Shown here in pieces: positions 1 through 12,121 of a stretch of 64,000 nt of DNA. Numbering within the stretch: position 1 is the stretch's first letter; the number at the start of each line of letters is the position of its first letter. The translations under genes were made by a program, and so were the position numbers. The stretch comes from Pyrrhosoma nymphula (lineage: Eukaryota; Arthropoda; Insecta; Odonata; Coenagrionidae). Where the stretch lies: the NCBI GenBank assembly GCA_963573305.1, contig OY754329.1, forward strand, positions 64,291,084 to 64,355,083, read 5' to 3'. The notes beneath the pieces were generated by a model. It saw only the letters and a program-made list of their open reading frames with translations. It was not told the DNA's origin and searched no databases.

Positions 1-1800
1 ATCACAAATTGCGCTGTACCAACCCATTCACTCGGTGAAGATCCTATTCTTCCGGAATGTCTGCTGCGTATGCCCAATTAAGTGACCACATTTTTGCTGG
101 TATTGCAGTCGACGTGGACGTCATCAGGTCATTCGAACTTGATACGCCGACTGTCCCCGTAGAAATGGACCGGATCCTCGGTGAAGACCTCAGAATATTT
201 GCGACTTGCACCAGATCCCTTCACAGGAGCCTCCGGAAGTAATCCATTCACTAATAGGTTGTTTTCGCGCACGCAAATGGATACCTAAACCTGAATCTGA
301 CTTAGCGGAGCCCTATAGATAAAACCTTACTCCATTTTCCGGTTTAAACTCATTCCAGTACAACTCCTTTAGTAAGATATGTAGTTCCTTTTAACCATTG
401 ATATGTTTCAATAAAAAATACTCAATTTAGCTGTGTTATTTGATGTTCTCTCCAGTAAGATAACTGACTTTATGAAGTGGGACGAGATTGAGTCCCCTCT
501 TTTATTTAACCCCTTGTCACATGATTGGCAACGATACAGACCATTGACCATAAAATACAGACAAAATATTAAGGAAAGGAAAGGAATTTGACCAATTCCT
601 CAGAATTAGAAGTCGAAATCAGCAGTGAAGCAGTTGAAATTATGTCAGCGGAAATATTTATGAGCACAATCATGGAAGAAAAGGTTTTGCATTGATGATA
701 TAAAAGTCACAAATTTTAAACACTGTTAAGTCAATTTGCTAATGATGGCGGAAGAGTTCCCTCCTTCGTCATTCATCCTAAAATTTTCAAAATCCTTAAT
801 CAGTCTGATTCCATCATCTTCCGGGATACCCATCGCCTGGTTGCTTTTTACAGACAACGTTTCCCCTCCTATCCTGGAGCCGTATTTCAGGCGTGTTAAG
901 GCAATAAGATGGTCTTCAACCTGATGACGCCTCGGGGATAATAGGAAAATCGCTGTTGGAAAAAAAGCCACACAAATTGAACCTAAGAAGATGATGGAAC
1001 CCCTACGAGCGCGTCGCGGAAACTTTCAAAATACCCTTAATCATGGCATTTCAAACTACGCGCAGAATATACACGCTCCGTTAGTTAAACTCGTTCCTTT
1101 TATGGGCCCATTTATATATATATATATATATCTTCCGTCCATCTCCTGTCCGAAGACTTCGTGGATCAAAACACGGGTGACTCTTAAACATCATTTGAAG
1201 GTTTCCTCGACTCATTATCGCCATTGTGTGAATTCTGTCTTTCTCCCCCTTCCGGCCATTTGAAGAACCTTTTTATCCTTCACTGGGAGCGGGGGGGGGG
1301 GAAGGGGGGGGGGGTAAGCTCATTTCTTGGTGGTAATTGTTTATTGTTTTCGTTATTCCTTGTTAAGTGAAAGGTATATTCTAGAGAAAATGCGAATCAT
1401 TTCAACCGTCTCTCTCTCTCTCTCTCTTGCTAATAAAAAATGAACAGTTATAGGCGTTTTGTGTGGCGAAAACGGAATGCGCCTCATAGCTGTTGACACG
1501 TCGCGCCGATTACCCGCTTAAGTAAGAACAAACACGGGAATGTTTTGTCTCTCAGCCGGCGTTTCCGAGCGGAAAGGAATTCCCACTTCTATCCGGTGAT
1601 TTTTGCGATTCCCCGTTCCCGAGTAAAGTTGGTCAGGTAATCAGGAAATTTGCTCTTAAAAGCCAATAATAATGTATTTTTACATCAAGGTAAACCTCAA
1701 ATATAACGGAAACCAAGCCTAAATGATAGTTTTACAAAGCAGAAGTGATGAGGCACGCATCTTCCGGGTTGCGGCCGCGTTCAAGTTTTAAAGTACGACC
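1..1800. other. No recognised gene; simple repeats only
   Basis: Both strands show only short frames with no family resemblance. The visible structure is low-complexity: a TA run at 1113-1131, a G-rich run broken by two A at 1285-1314, and a CT run at 1409-1427. The last bases lead into the 3' end of the Penelope-like element that follows on the minus strand. Confidence 0.6.
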
Positions 1801-1831
1801 GTTTCGCCAGCTGTCTTACTGGCGTCCTTAG
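1801..1831 (-). ncRNA. Hammerhead-like tail motif of the Penelope-like element
   Basis: On the minus strand this reads CTAAGGA, then a 6-bp stem CGCCAG/CTGGCG closing TAAGACAG, then AAAC. It follows the coding remnant by about 80 bases. Penelope-like elements are known to carry hammerhead ribozymes with core CTGANGA...GAAA. This copy has A for G in the core and one possibly unpaired base before the stem, so it is probably inactive if it was ever a ribozyme. Confidence 0.4.
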
Positions 1832-2653
1832 GTGAATGATGTCGAGAAATCTTTATCTTCTGCTTTATATAGGCTAGATTTTGGCGTCCAATATTCGCCG
1901 GTGTAGTGGCCTATCCTGGTGCTGCATTTTTTTGTGCGGGACATGCACCGTTCCCATGTCCCGTGTAGGGGCATCCGTCTTTTATGTTGAAATTGTTCGG
2001 AGTTTTATGGATCTCGATTGCTTCTCTAATCATCCTCCGGAAGTATCTACCCTCTCTGGCAATGACCTTGGCTTCCTCGAAGTTCACCGAGTGACTAGGT
2101 TGACTCCAAATTTGTTCTGCGATTGCGGACGCTTTGATCTGTTTATTATTGGTCGCCCTCTGATGTTCCTTGAGTCACACGTTGAGTGACCTACACGTCT
2201 CTCCGATGTAAAAATGGCCGCATGAGCATGGCCCTTGATATACTCTTTCGTGAAGCCCCGATGGGACGACGTCCTGTGGTCTAGGTTAGTGTCTGCTGTC
2301 TTGGTCACACAGTTGAACCTTGTAACAACGTCATGTTTCTATAGGACCCTCGCTATTTTCTCCGATGTCCCTGCAATGAACGGGATGGTCACGTACGCCT
2401 TGAGTTCCGGCCTGGGTTCTTCCTCACGGTTAGTAACGCGTAGTCTCTCTTCTTGACCCTTTTAAGGACTACGTCTCTTCGATATCCGTTCCGTTGCAGT
2501 AGATGCAGTCAGATGCTCAATTTCGTTTTTCAGTGAGTCCTGATCTGATATTTTTTATGCGCGGTTGACCAGTGTGGTGACGAGGGAGATCTTCTGGCTA
2601 GAATGTTGGTGCGATGCGGCGTTCAAATATCGATCTGTATCTCCTCTGTATCT

Positions 2654-2697
2654 CATGCTGTATTCAGGAAATCTGTTGGTTTCCTGAATACAGCATG
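2654..2697. repeat. Perfect 18-bp inverted repeat, 8-base loop
   Basis: Arms 2654-2671 and 2680-2697 are exact reverse complements (CATGCTGTATTCAGGAAA and its complement). They lie in the RT remnant where the protein would read KPT then DRYLN; the copy reads KPTDFLNTA and stops. The symmetry may come from a local templated error or chance. Confidence 0.6.
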
Positions 2698-2860
2698 TCC
2701 GAGTCTCCCATTTGGCTGCCTTCTGACCATGACGTCCAAGAGCGGCAGTTGTTTGCTCTTCTCAACCTCCATTGTTAACTGGATTGCGGGGTATTGCGAA
2801 TCAAATCTGTTAAAAGGAAACTTGGTCCGTTAACTGATGCCATTTCCAATTACAAAAACA

Positions 2861-3516
2861 CATTTTACAATATATATCTAAAAAAAAGCAAAAATATCAC
2901 AAAATTACCTATTTTTTAAGTACTTGATTTTGTTTATCAATTAAATTTAATTCAAACACATTAATAAATAATATTACAGTAATTAATAATGTATTAGGTG
3001 TTACGAGTGGTTACAAAACTTGAAGGGCTAAATTGGGTTAAATTGTATAGAGCCCCTAAATTAAGAAACCCCTTACCCTGAGGTCCCCGGGCTGGGAGTT
3101 TGTTCACCTTCCTCTCGTGTCTCCAGGACCGTGGAGAGGAGCAAGTACGACGGGTGAATTTATTATTTGTCCCATCCCTTCTGCCCGAAGCAGTGCTCGC
3201 CCGACGAAAGTCCGTCCCCTCCTGCCGTGGTAACCGCCGCTCACCTCGCATAATTCACCGCCAAACGTGTTTTTGCATCCTCCCTCTCTGTCTCTTCCTC
3301 CTCCCCACCCCCGTCGCATCTCGTTCCGCTAGTTTCTTGCCTCGCTCCCCGTGGACCTCCCGGTATGCGATGCTGATCGATGGCATGGGAAGAGGAGACC
3401 GAGCGATCCCCCCTCGTAGTTACGATCAGAATGGTAGGAAGTAAGATAAATGTCTCGGAATGCTGATGGAATTGATTTTATTTCGAATGGTTTTCAGTGT
3501 TATATCTCTATCTTAG
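2861..3516. other. AT-rich spacer, then CpG-rich patch
   Basis: 2861-3000 is AT-rich with no feature. About 3070-3440 is clearly richer in G+C and CpG and is open in more than one frame on both strands, as GC-rich non-coding DNA often is. I recognise no product. It could be a relic exon or promoter region, but nothing shows this. Confidence 0.4.
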
Positions 3517-4080
3517 TTAAGGTGGCTGAAGCGGTAATCATGGCTCATTAAGTACTCGTTTGAGTAATGTTTTTAAATAAGTTGGAAAAAAACTCTCTGA
3601 CCACATTTCATTCAAGTGCACCTGTATATGCGTTGGAACTCACCTTATAGGTGTAAATAATACAAAAAAAAACAAAAAGAAAATTATTCAAAATTTAACT
3701 ATTAATCTTTTTCTTAATTAAAACTTGCTGTCTAGATTATTCGGCGTGGTATTCGAAATTCCGACGAAGTTGAATTGAAATATGTTTTTTTAACAAATAT
3801 TGGACTCGGAATGACACCTTGAGATTTGTTAGTAACAATTATAGAAATAAGAATTATTGTAACGTTTAGAATAAAATCTGTACATATATCTTCGAAGTAT
3901 TACGATATATATGTCATGTTTCATAAAACTACGTGTTAAAATTGCATCGAATTGCCAAAGAATCTAATCAGTATGATAAAATTATTTTTATCTATAGATA
4001 TCGCACTTTATCTATGAGAACACTTATGCAAGGTTTATCGCAAATCTGTATATTAACAAAAATCACTCCAACCACCTTTA
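3517..4080. mobile_element. MITE family A, copy 1
   Basis: The element starts TTAAGGTGGCTGAAGCG at 3517 and ends CACTCCAACCACCTTTAG near 4081, so its ends are inverted repeats with a TTAA-like border. It has no coding capacity. Its interior matches the reverse complement of the copy at 61207-61715 over most of its length; for example both carry a block reading TGTCATGTTTCATAAAACTA or close to it. Other copies are at about 9365-9830 and 12122-12702. The TTAA border recalls piggyBac-type targets, but the family is not established. Confidence 0.75.
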
Positions 4081-4318
4081 GTAGGAATAAGTTACATATT
4101 TGAGGAAAAAGAATTCTAACTTAAACACATATGGAGTATAATTCACAGTTTCAGGTGGAACGCTGAGGAAATGCGTACTGATTAATGACATTACAAGACA
4201 AATGTAATTTTCCACAGCCTTTTATTTAGCACGATATTCGTACATTATTTGTATGTGATCTCAAATAATCATAAGGTGTCTGATTCTCTCAATACCTGTG
4301 TCTGTGTTAATGACATAC

Positions 4319-4347
4319 CTGACGATGATTTGAGGCCACATTGAAAC
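4319..4347 (+). ncRNA. Hammerhead-like Penelope tail motif
   Basis: The sequence reads CTGACGATGA, a spacer TTTGAGGCCACATT, then GAAACGCG. CTGACGA fits the hammerhead core CTGANGA and GAAAC fits the second core strand, but the intervening stem is weak. No coding sequence sits next to it; it would be a solo or truncated 3' end of a Penelope-like element. Confidence 0.35.
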
Positions 4348-4494
4348 GCGTTATGAATATCGCACTTGGTAAAAATCTTTGGAAAACCGTAGTTGTCTTT
4401 CAATACCATTACTCATTAAAGAGGTTACCGATTAATTAATTTACTCTCTCAGCCAGCATTCCTGTAAAAAGGGACGCTCTACTTGAGAGCGATT

Positions 4495-4890
4495 ATTTCA
4501 GGTTATGGCAGTACCTATATTACTGTATGTTTCCGAATATTAGATAGATAGGAATTCAGGCCTACTACCCATGGAGACAGCAGAGACGGGTATTCTGAAG
4601 GCAGTACAAGGGGGTTAGAGACTTGATAAAATTAGATATGACAATTTTCAAGCTATGTTGAAGGTCGGAGAAATTACAACAGTAGCTTATCGTCACAAGA
4701 AAAACTGGGAATTCCATGTTCAGCGAATGCTCTGAAACACAATAACGAAGAGTGTGATGCAATATGCTTCAGAGGGGAAATAAGTGTGGGCCTTCCTAGA
4801 CTTGGCTGATGAAGCAGAACAGGCAGACATGCCTAATCCTGGCGAGGCACACTACGATGAACAGTGAAAGCAATATGGATGAAATGGAAT
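4495..4890 (+). mobile_element. LINE 3'-end fragment (RT C-terminal region)
   Basis: One plus-strand frame from 4505 reads MAVPILLYVSEY, stop, then ETAETGILKAVQGG, RLDKIRYDNFQAML, RHKKNWEFHVQRML, stop, NTITKSVMQYASEGK, stop, and DLADEAEQADMPNPGE. This is the block after the RT domain in a common arthropod LINE group (usual form: YGSE.W...E.AEMRFLRAV.G..R.DKIR...W..HV.RM...R.P). Key positions are decayed: YGSEYW has become YVSEY plus a stop, and there are four in-frame stops in about 120 codons. The reading frame is otherwise continuous, so decay is by substitution. It is 5'-truncated, as LINE copies usually are. Confidence 0.8.
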
Positions 4891-5719
4891 AAAGAAATAA
4901 TTATCGAATGATCTTTGATAGCCTCTCCTTAGATATGATTTAATTTTATTCATTCGCATTAAAGTTAATTATAATGTGTGAGGTACTTTGTTGAGGAAAT
5001 TGAAGTCAATAGTAAACGTAGCAGGGCACGGGATGGAGCAGACGGAGAAGGCTTGCAATTTTAGAAGCAGTTCATTCACGAAGTAGGTACGATTGAAATG
5101 GAAAAAGTGAGAAATAATTCCGGAGGGTGAAGGAAAAGACCTTCATTCGAAATGCTTCCGACTTATTCATTCGCATCGATTGCATTGTGCTCTTTTCCGG
5201 GGGAAAATTCTGAGATGAAAATGAAAAAACCAATGTATAAACATTTGTGAAAAAAATCAATGACCTAAGTGCCATTTTCGACGAAAACGAACGCAATTCC
5301 AAGTATATTTAGGATTTGCATTAACTTAGGGGAGTTCACCAATAGGAAATGAAAGCTAAGTCGTTCCTATTTCTTCAACCACTGAGATAGTAGCGTCGCT
5401 TACATTTCCCCAATCGAATTATAAGTATTACGTTCAGTTAAACCAAATGATGTATTTTCTTTCCCTCAAGACTTCCGTTACTGTGCAGAGATCCTCCAGC
5501 CAGAGGGATGGGTGTGGCATGTATTGGTGTGCTGCCTAAATCCACGGGGAGCAGCTTACAAATTCGCACTGCAGTCAATCATTTCTTGTGTAAAGCATAA
5601 TTATTTCATCTTAGGGTTGAATTCGTATCGTTATCAAAAAAGAAAATTGTTAAAATTTATGCTTTCTCCGGATGCTAAATGTTAAAAGGCATGTCCTTTA
5701 AACATTTAGCATCTGACCA
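4891..5719. other. No recognised gene; one hairpin
   Basis: No coding or family signal is visible. The one clear structure is the near-perfect inverted repeat at 5671-5713. Confidence 0.5.
5671..5713. repeat. 19-bp inverted repeat with 5-base loop
   Basis: Arms 5671-5689 (GATGCTAAATGTTAAAAGG) and 5695-5713 pair with a single mismatch around the loop CATGT. It would form a stable RNA or cruciform hairpin. No flanking element is recognised. Confidence 0.75.
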
Positions 5720-6150
5720 GGAAGGATTAGCGTGGACGGAAGACTTTCGAGATATAAGATTGGTGAAGGGTGGGAGGATTGAGCTGGATGGAGAGGAAAA
5801 CATATGAATGAATGAACAAAAGAAAGCGTTGTATATGGTTGAGGGGCTCAGAGGATGACGTGAGTAGTTCTAAGGAAGCAGTAAAAGAACACATGGAGGG
5901 ATAAAGGCATGTTGGCGGAGATGATAGATGGGAAAATGATGGGTAAACGAGAGAAATGAAGGAGATGAGTGAGAATTTTAGTCGGTGTAAAGGGAGATTT
6001 TACTTTAGTTTTAATGTTGAAGCATATCTACACATAGTTTGGTGCAAAAAAACTTAAGAGAAATCTCCCAGCCGTCTGCGGGAATATGGGAAGGACCGGA
6101 CCAACTATTCATAGGGTAAAATGTCCATGATGATGTTGATCACTCTGGAA
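5720..6150 (+). mobile_element. Probable LINE 3' end, strongly decayed
   Basis: The plus strand contains MLAEMIDGKMMGKREK near 5910-5960 and, near 6070-6120, NMGRTGPTIHRVKCP (with a frame change), followed by a GATGATGTTGATCA-type tail. Both resemble the last residues and 3' tail of arthropod LINEs, where the ORF ends in an MLxxxIDGK-like block and the tail has short GAT-type repeats. The stretch between them is broken by stops. The call rests on resemblance to remembered LINE tails, so confidence is modest. Confidence 0.4.
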
Positions 6151-6310
6151 AATAGGTATTAAATAATTTTCTTACATAAAAAAATTAGGAATCCTTTGCT
6201 TTGAAAGAGAAAGATTTGTGAAGCCAAAGGTAGAAAAAACCTAAAGGTCGGGAAAATTATAGTAATGACTATCTCCATCGTCTCAGGCTCAACCTTGTGG
6301 AAGTTCATTT

Positions 6311-6655
6311 TATCGTAAATGAAAAGGAAAACTTTGTTATATTCCACCAATTTATCAAACTTCAAAACTCAAACCTGCCAACGGTCATCCGCCCTCCCCC
6401 CCTTTCCGACCCCCACCACCCGCTACTACATTGTATCCACCCGCTACACATTCACTACATTGTATCCTTGAGATTTTCCACCCCCTTTCACTACCTTCTT
6501 CCTCCCCCACCCCAACGCCTACCCTGGATGGTATATAAAGATCATATTTTTGCTTTAACTCTTTGTACCTGAAGATGACGCCGCTGCGTCGAAACTAGTT
6601 GTACCTGAAAATAAATTGGTGGAATATAACAAAGTTTTCCTTTTCATTTACGATA
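6311..6655. mobile_element. Penelope-tail-like unit with perfect 45-bp inverted arms
   Basis: Arms 6311-6355 and 6611-6655 are exact reverse complements over 45 bases (outer end TATCGTAAATGAAAAGGAAA). The 255-base centre holds a C-rich stretch with the word ACTACATTGTATCC repeated, a TATA-box-like GGTATATAAAGATC at about 6530, and a hammerhead-like motif at 6569-6595. The right arm reads GGTGGAATATAACAAAGTTTT, which resembles the arms of the palindrome at 35138-35442. No coding sequence is present. The zero-mismatch arms suggest recent formation or gene conversion. Confidence 0.7.
6569..6595 (+). ncRNA. Hammerhead-like motif, best copy in the window
   Basis: The sequence reads CTGAAGA, T, stem GACGC, loop CGCT, stem GCGTC, then GAAAC. 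CTGAAGA satisfies the hammerhead consensus CTGANGA, the stem is a perfect 5-bp hairpin and GAAAC follows directly. The flanks TTGTACC (6564) and TTGTACC (6599) are direct repeats rather than an obvious stem I. One extra T sits between the core and stem II compared with the usual form, so activity is uncertain. Confidence 0.45.
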
Positions 6656-7600
6656 TAGTAATGGCTTTGAGGAGGCAACATTCTATTTTCCGAATACCTG
6701 AGATGATAATGAAGTACTTCCAAGATTAAATTCCAGACAATCGACACCAGTCTCCTTCAAGTCTTGTAGCTAATAAGTCACTAAACTCTCATAGCAGCCA
6801 TCATCTTGTCGACTTACATCGGCGCATTACTTCGTTGGACCAAACGATAAAAATTGCAGTTCTAGAGGATATTTCAGTGTCTGCTGCCAATTAGAAGGCA
6901 TTTTCGTCTCTTTTTCACCCGCTTCGGGTTTCCTTCTCCATAGCATTTCCTCAATAACCAGATAGTTTCCCCGATAGCGAAGACGGGTGCTTTAAGAGCT
7001 TAGGGTCATTAGCCGTAGACGACGCTGGAAATCGCTGTCGATAGATAATCGACGAGTTCCCTTTTTGCGCGACCGGTGGATTCGTAGTCGGTTCACCTCA
7101 ACTGCGGACGTTCTTCCCCACTTTCCGTCCGCTAGCGCCACCGTAATGCGTCCCCTTAATCACTCTCGGCAATCGACCTCCTGCAATCAGCTCCCTCTGT
7201 TGCTATATTTTTTACGCATCTCCCAACACTAAAGTATCCTTACAAGCGTATAAAAATTTCAAAAATAAGTCTCAACTCGGATCTTAAAATACACGAATCA
7301 ATTTCGAAAACCTTCTTGAATTGAGAAAAAATAGTCTCTTGATTATCCGAGTCGGATTCACCCAGTGTCTGTAATATTTGAGTCACAAAATTTGTTGCGA
7401 TACTAAGCCACATTAGCTTATGGAAACAAATGTCACAATTCGGTAATTAGTCGATCCACAAACAAAAGGCAATTCACAGAAATATTTACCCCTATTATTT
7501 AAAAAATGAAGTAAAGAAAAGCATAGATATGTCAAATTAAAAAAATATTATTGTTGCACACAAGCCTTCCGCACTATCCGAGTTTTTTATTACCTCAAGG
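6656..7600. other. No recognised feature
   Basis: The stretch is mixed in composition, with a moderately CpG-containing part around 6950-7150. No conserved protein, RNA gene or repeat partner in the window was seen. Confidence 0.45.
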
Positions 7601-7606
7601 GGCCTC

Positions 7607-8625
7607 AGTTCACATTACCTCTTATAATTGAGACTTCACTGAAGTAACTTATTTTCAATTTGCGCCCATACAATGTATCATGACCTCAAAAAACTTAAAG
7701 TAAGGTATTAGTTCAGAGATACAACCTACTTATATGTTATGAAGTTCACTGATAATGTTAACACATACTTAAGATCTCAGTGTCATGCGAAGCAAGTTTT
7801 GGCCTTCAAAAATGGGTGAATAAAATTATTTTGAAATAATGTACGTTTTTGGACCCGATTTTAAAGGGAGTTCCTTATACCGGGAAAGAAACAAAATAAA
7901 ATATTTTTAAATGAATTCACACATATTGACGACAACACAAACTATATCAAGGATAACTAATTCTAAAAATACTCTTCTTTAATAGCGCTGCCTATTCCAA
8001 TGTTGTACTAGAGTGAACATACTCTTTCCTTCCTTTCCTTTAAAATTAAGTATAACCAAATCCGTACAAGAGGCTTTTAGATCGGAATTATCACTTATTC
8101 CTTATCTATATTATTGGTTGAACTCTCCATGGTAGTTAATTCTATTTTCATGTTTGAATCGGACATCATTAAAAGTGTTTTTCAATTTATGGGATTCCAT
8201 TAATCGATAGGAATAATACATTCTTGTCACAGAAAATTTAATCAAATGTTGAATAATTTTCAAGGGCTTAGATTGACTGATAACCATTTAATTAGTCAGA
8301 AGAAATGGTCCACATTCAACAGACGTTTGCTTGATATACCAAATAATTAACCTACAAAATATCTCAAAAATAAGTCATCAAGTTTATTCTTGTTATGTTT
8401 GTATTCCGCAATAAATAGGTAATAAAGCTATGCGAAAAAATAAAAAGTTATAATTAATTTTATCGCATTTATTTTGATTGATTATTAAAAGTTTTTCATT
8501 CTAAATATTTTTATTTATGGACAATAGATACCGATAAAATCACCATAAAAATGTAGAGCTAATCTAACCATTTGAAATAATTTCGTCTACAAATGGATCG
8601 TTTAATGCAGGTAATGTGAACCAAT
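7607..8625. mobile_element. Possible non-autonomous DNA transposon
   Basis: GTTCACATTACCT near 7610-7622 is matched by its reverse complement AGGTAATGTGAAC near 8609-8621, about 1 kb apart. The interval is uniformly AT-rich and has no coding sequence. The inverted match is only 13 bases and no target duplication is clear, so chance is possible. Confidence 0.3.
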
Positions 8626-9364
8626 TTAACTTTTGATTAATTTATAATTGAACTATATGTGGTATGCAATTTAGATCCATCTTTATTCAACTTGGACCGA
8701 ATTTTTCAGTGAATTTAATCGAGTGGATAATTCACCTCGGTGGGTTACTTACCGTCTCTTTCGAAATCAAAATGGCATAGATCTTATGCAAGCCTTCATC
8801 CTACATTTCGGAGATTGATATAAAATTAATAACCTGTGAAAACAAATCGAGGCATTGTTTTTGCTAACTTGGGAAAAATATAGAATAATCGGGCATTAAT
8901 ATTTAGTCTTTCGGAGATAACCTCGAAATTCCTAGCTCAACTCCCTTGGATTTCTTAATTCTTGAGATATCGTGAGTGGGTAGCATTAAAAAAAAGTTCG
9001 TCGTCAGCCTTGCAATGAGAGGCGTATTTTTATCTCCCTGAATCTATGCCTTTCTTCTTCCCCTCGAAATATATCTCGTATTTTATTTTTTCTGCGCGTC
9101 CTTCGACTCCCGCCTACTTGCCTTTCCATTTTGAGATCTTCCTCCTCTCCTCTAAGGACAAGCAGCCATCCAGGCCTAGTAGCGAATCGGAGTACCACAA
9201 AATAAACGACCTTGAGGCGAGTTCCTTCATTTATTCGGTGAGCGAAATGCCAACGAGAACAGCGGTTACTAAGGAGAATGTTCTTAAGGTAGCTGTGGTG
9301 GTAATCGAGGGTTATTGAGGGAACATTTTGATATTTTTTTAAGGAAGTCCTAAATAATATTAGG
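8626..9364. other. No recognised gene
   Basis: A short higher-GC island at about 9040-9320 is open on both strands, but no family resemblance was seen on either. Confidence 0.4.
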
Positions 9365-9830
9365 ACCAAATTTCATTTAATTTCATCTGTTTATGGGCTG
9401 AAATTCACAATACATGCAGCAATGGAAATGATACAAGAATTATATTGAAAATTTGTTCCTCTCATTAAAGCGTGTTATGAACAAATATTTCGGTGTAGTG
9501 CTCGAAATTTAAACGAAATAATATTGAAAGATTTCTTTTAGAATATTTGATTCGGCGTGCCTCCTTGATATTTTAATAAACATTTATCATGATAATAAAT
9601 GCATTATTTCGCGTTTAGAATAAAATATGTACATTTGTAATCGAAGTATTAAGAAATAAATGTCATGTGCCGAAAGGCTACGCGTTAAAATATCATTGAA
9701 TTACCAAAAACCAAATCGGTATTTTGCAATGTTTTTCAACTATATCTATATACATCACTAATTAAAACACGTTTCCAAAGTTTCACGTAAATCTGCACGT
9801 AAACATAAATCGCTCCAACCATCTCATGGG
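9365..9830. mobile_element. MITE family A, copy 2
   Basis: The stretch runs in the same orientation as the copy at 3517-4080. It shares the block around TTCGGTGTAGTGCTCGAAAT, the GATTCGGCGTGCCTCCTTGA region and the right end CGCTCCAACCATCTC. The left terminal repeat is missing or too decayed to see, so the start is approximate. Confidence 0.6.
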
Positions 9831-11180
9831 TCCGGGGAGAATGTTCTAAGGTTACCTAAGGCTGGAATGGCTGATAGTTAACGGTGATAATCATGCATTG
9901 ATAATGTAATGAGCTGAATATTTTCGTAATGGCTTTTATTTTCTTTCAAGTTTCTTCAGATTTAGATAATCAAAGATTTTGGAGGTAAAAAAGCTCTGTC
10001 TCCTTCATGATAAGCAAAAATGGCAAGCGTTTTCGGAGTCCATGAAACGTAATATTTCTTCTAAAGACCGCTTTGCATGACAACTCTGCTCGCTATGAAG
10101 CAGCATCATTCTGCTCAGTCAAGGGTGATATTGCTCAAACAAATGCAAGCAACTTTACTTATTACTTGTGAACAAGCAATCTTTCGAGTATTTATTCTGT
10201 AGAGTGGTTACACTATAAGCAAGTAATTTTTTAGATATAGGTAGTTAGCTATTCACGTGTAATGCTGTTTAAATTGCAAACCAGACGATTCATGCTCGAA
10301 GAAGATATTGATAAAGATGAGTCAGCGGCTGTTACTACTGCAATGGGACTGCTTTTTAGTGGTAGCATTGACTTGATGCAAAGTTGGGAATGCAAAGCGA
10401 AAAATTGGCGCTGAAGATCTATGTGGTTAGTGTGAAGATAGATACATCTAATTCCAGCTGGAACTCTACATGGAGGATCCATTCGTACATTTGTGCAGTC
10501 ATCAGGGAATTTTTTTTCTTTCCACGACACACTCTTGACTGTAAATATACCCATGCATCAGATTGCGTAGAAAATGTCTTCATGTAAAACTGGCTTAGCA
10601 TTCAATGCTATGAAAACTTGCGGAGCATCACAGACTCCCTTTTCAGATTCTCAAATACGTTCAAATTATCAAGGTAAAATTTGACTAGGTTATTCTTGGA
10701 ATTGTGAAGTATTGTGATTAATAGGAAAAAGTTTATTCATCCTCTGAGGCATGCGAGGGAAAGGTCTATATTTAATAACAAGCAAGTACGGATCCTCTTT
10801 TTAAGGCTTCGCATGCGTTAGGGTCAAGAAGAAAATGATCCTTTCAAGGTTAACAAAATAACTTTGATTTAGCTGCTCATGCTCCATTATATCTTAGCCT
10901 CTTATTCTCCAAGCATCCTCCGCAAGGTTATCTGACGGTTGAGGTTAGTGGTTTCTCCGCGTTTATTCCATGTGGAAGACGAAATTAATAATCCTTGAAA
11001 ATGATTTCTATCTGCACTTATCTTTTTGTACTCATAAATTTCAGTCCTTTATTCAGTCCAGTTCAGTCCTTTCAGTCCTTCAGTATCTTTGAAAACCGAA
11101 AAATACACAAGTTACGATATATAACAAGATCATTTAAGGTGGTTACAAATTCTTCATGTACATTGAAATTGGAGATAAAA
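9831..11180. other. No recognised feature
   Basis: No conserved coding block, RNA gene or internal repeat was found. At 11050-11090 there is a short run of AGTCC/TCAGTCC repeats. A stray TTAAGGTGGTT at about 11135 matches MITE termini but has no partner nearby. Confidence 0.4.
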
Positions 11181-11743
11181 TTAAGGTAGTTTGAGCGAGA
11201 TACCACTTCATATAAAATTCGATGAATTCGGCCTCATTGTGAAAAACATTTATCGTCCTTCCAATAAAAGCATAACCTCAGCCACTTACGATTATAGTTT
11301 TCGAGATGTTTGCCAAAAAATACCCACCATTTTCTGTAGGAAATGATACGGGTATGCACTCCACAGAGACTTTATTTTTAAAAATGATGAATTTCTAAAG
11401 CAGAGATATCGTCAGAAATTTGACAATGCGTGGTTTGTATCCTTACTTAACTATTTTAAAAAATAAATCAACTTCTCACGCAGTAATGTTTACAGTATAG
11501 CTGAAAAATCTTCAGTTACAAAAGCGTTTTCAGCGTTCGGCGTGAAAAAAATGAGTCAAGTTCGCACCTTATACATGTATATTTATCTAATTTATGAGAA
11601 TTTAGGTAATTAAAAGCAAAGCTTTTGCATCACTATTGTTATAATATTTAATTTAGGCTTCTAAACGCACCTTAATTAAAAAAATAAAATTGTAATACGG
11701 GATTCATAGTGACTAGGGAAAAATATCACTCTTAACTACCTGA
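11181..11743. mobile_element. MITE family B, copy 1
   Basis: The left end TTAAGGTAGTTTGAGCGAGA is mirrored by the right end ATCACTCTTAACTACCTGAG, giving terminal inverted repeats of about 20 bases with mismatches. The interior matches the copy at 15465-16041 in the same orientation (GCGTTCGGCGTGAAAAAAAT against GCCGTACGCCGTGAAAAAAG) and the reverse complement of copies near 49640 and 54320. It is non-coding. Confidence 0.7.
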
Positions 11744-12121
11744 GAGCAGAACGTTGCTGCAGCCTCATGGACCGTGCTGAATTTTTTCGATGCTGGCAAT
11801 CTTTTATTTTTCAAATTCCGCCCGATAGTAAAACCACAGGGGCATGGCAAGAACGTTTTCCTTTTACCAGACAACACCCGGATCCCTGAAGTCGACTCAC
11901 TCGCTCACGATGAGGATGCTGCTTTCTGAGTCATTACACGCTTCCTGTGGCTGCGTCTCTAACTCACCTTGCCGGCGGCGTTTCATATTGTTGGCAGAGG
12001 CGAGAATTTTGCACGAACCCCACCGTTTTCTTACGGGTGTGAACTCAAACGTGCTTCGCCTATCGGAAGCCGAATGTGTGGTGGGATGTCAGCGAGCGAA
12101 CGTAAGCGTCGATCATACGAA

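Larger units (their letters stand above)
1801..2860 (-). mobile_element. Penelope-like element, decayed RT C-terminus plus GIY-YIG nuclease
   Basis: Read on the minus strand from about 2860 downwards, the sequence gives the end of a Penelope-like reverse transcriptase: IQLTMEVEKSKQLPLLDV, then RRQPNGRLGHAVFRKPT (about 2790-2670). After several frame breaks it gives a GIY-YIG domain: ERVYQGPCSCGHFYIGETCR at about 2255-2195, then the conserved C-terminal block RRMIREAIEIHKTPNNFNIK at about 2040-1980. In this family the RT copies the element's RNA and the GIY-YIG domain nicks the target. The copy is dead: a stop follows SLNV in the nuclease, a stop follows the RT block, the middle is frameshifted, and the RT palm with its catalytic aspartates is missing, so it is 5'-truncated. 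A tail motif at 1801-1831 lies where the element's 3' end should be. Confidence 0.88.

Noticed and set aside
3100..3444. 114-codon plus-strand frame as an exon
   Set aside because: Several other frames are open in the same CpG-rich patch and the translation resembles nothing known.
10735..10800. LINE fragment from FIHPLRHARERS
   Set aside because: A single weak resemblance to the GHTLRH block with no supporting neighbours.
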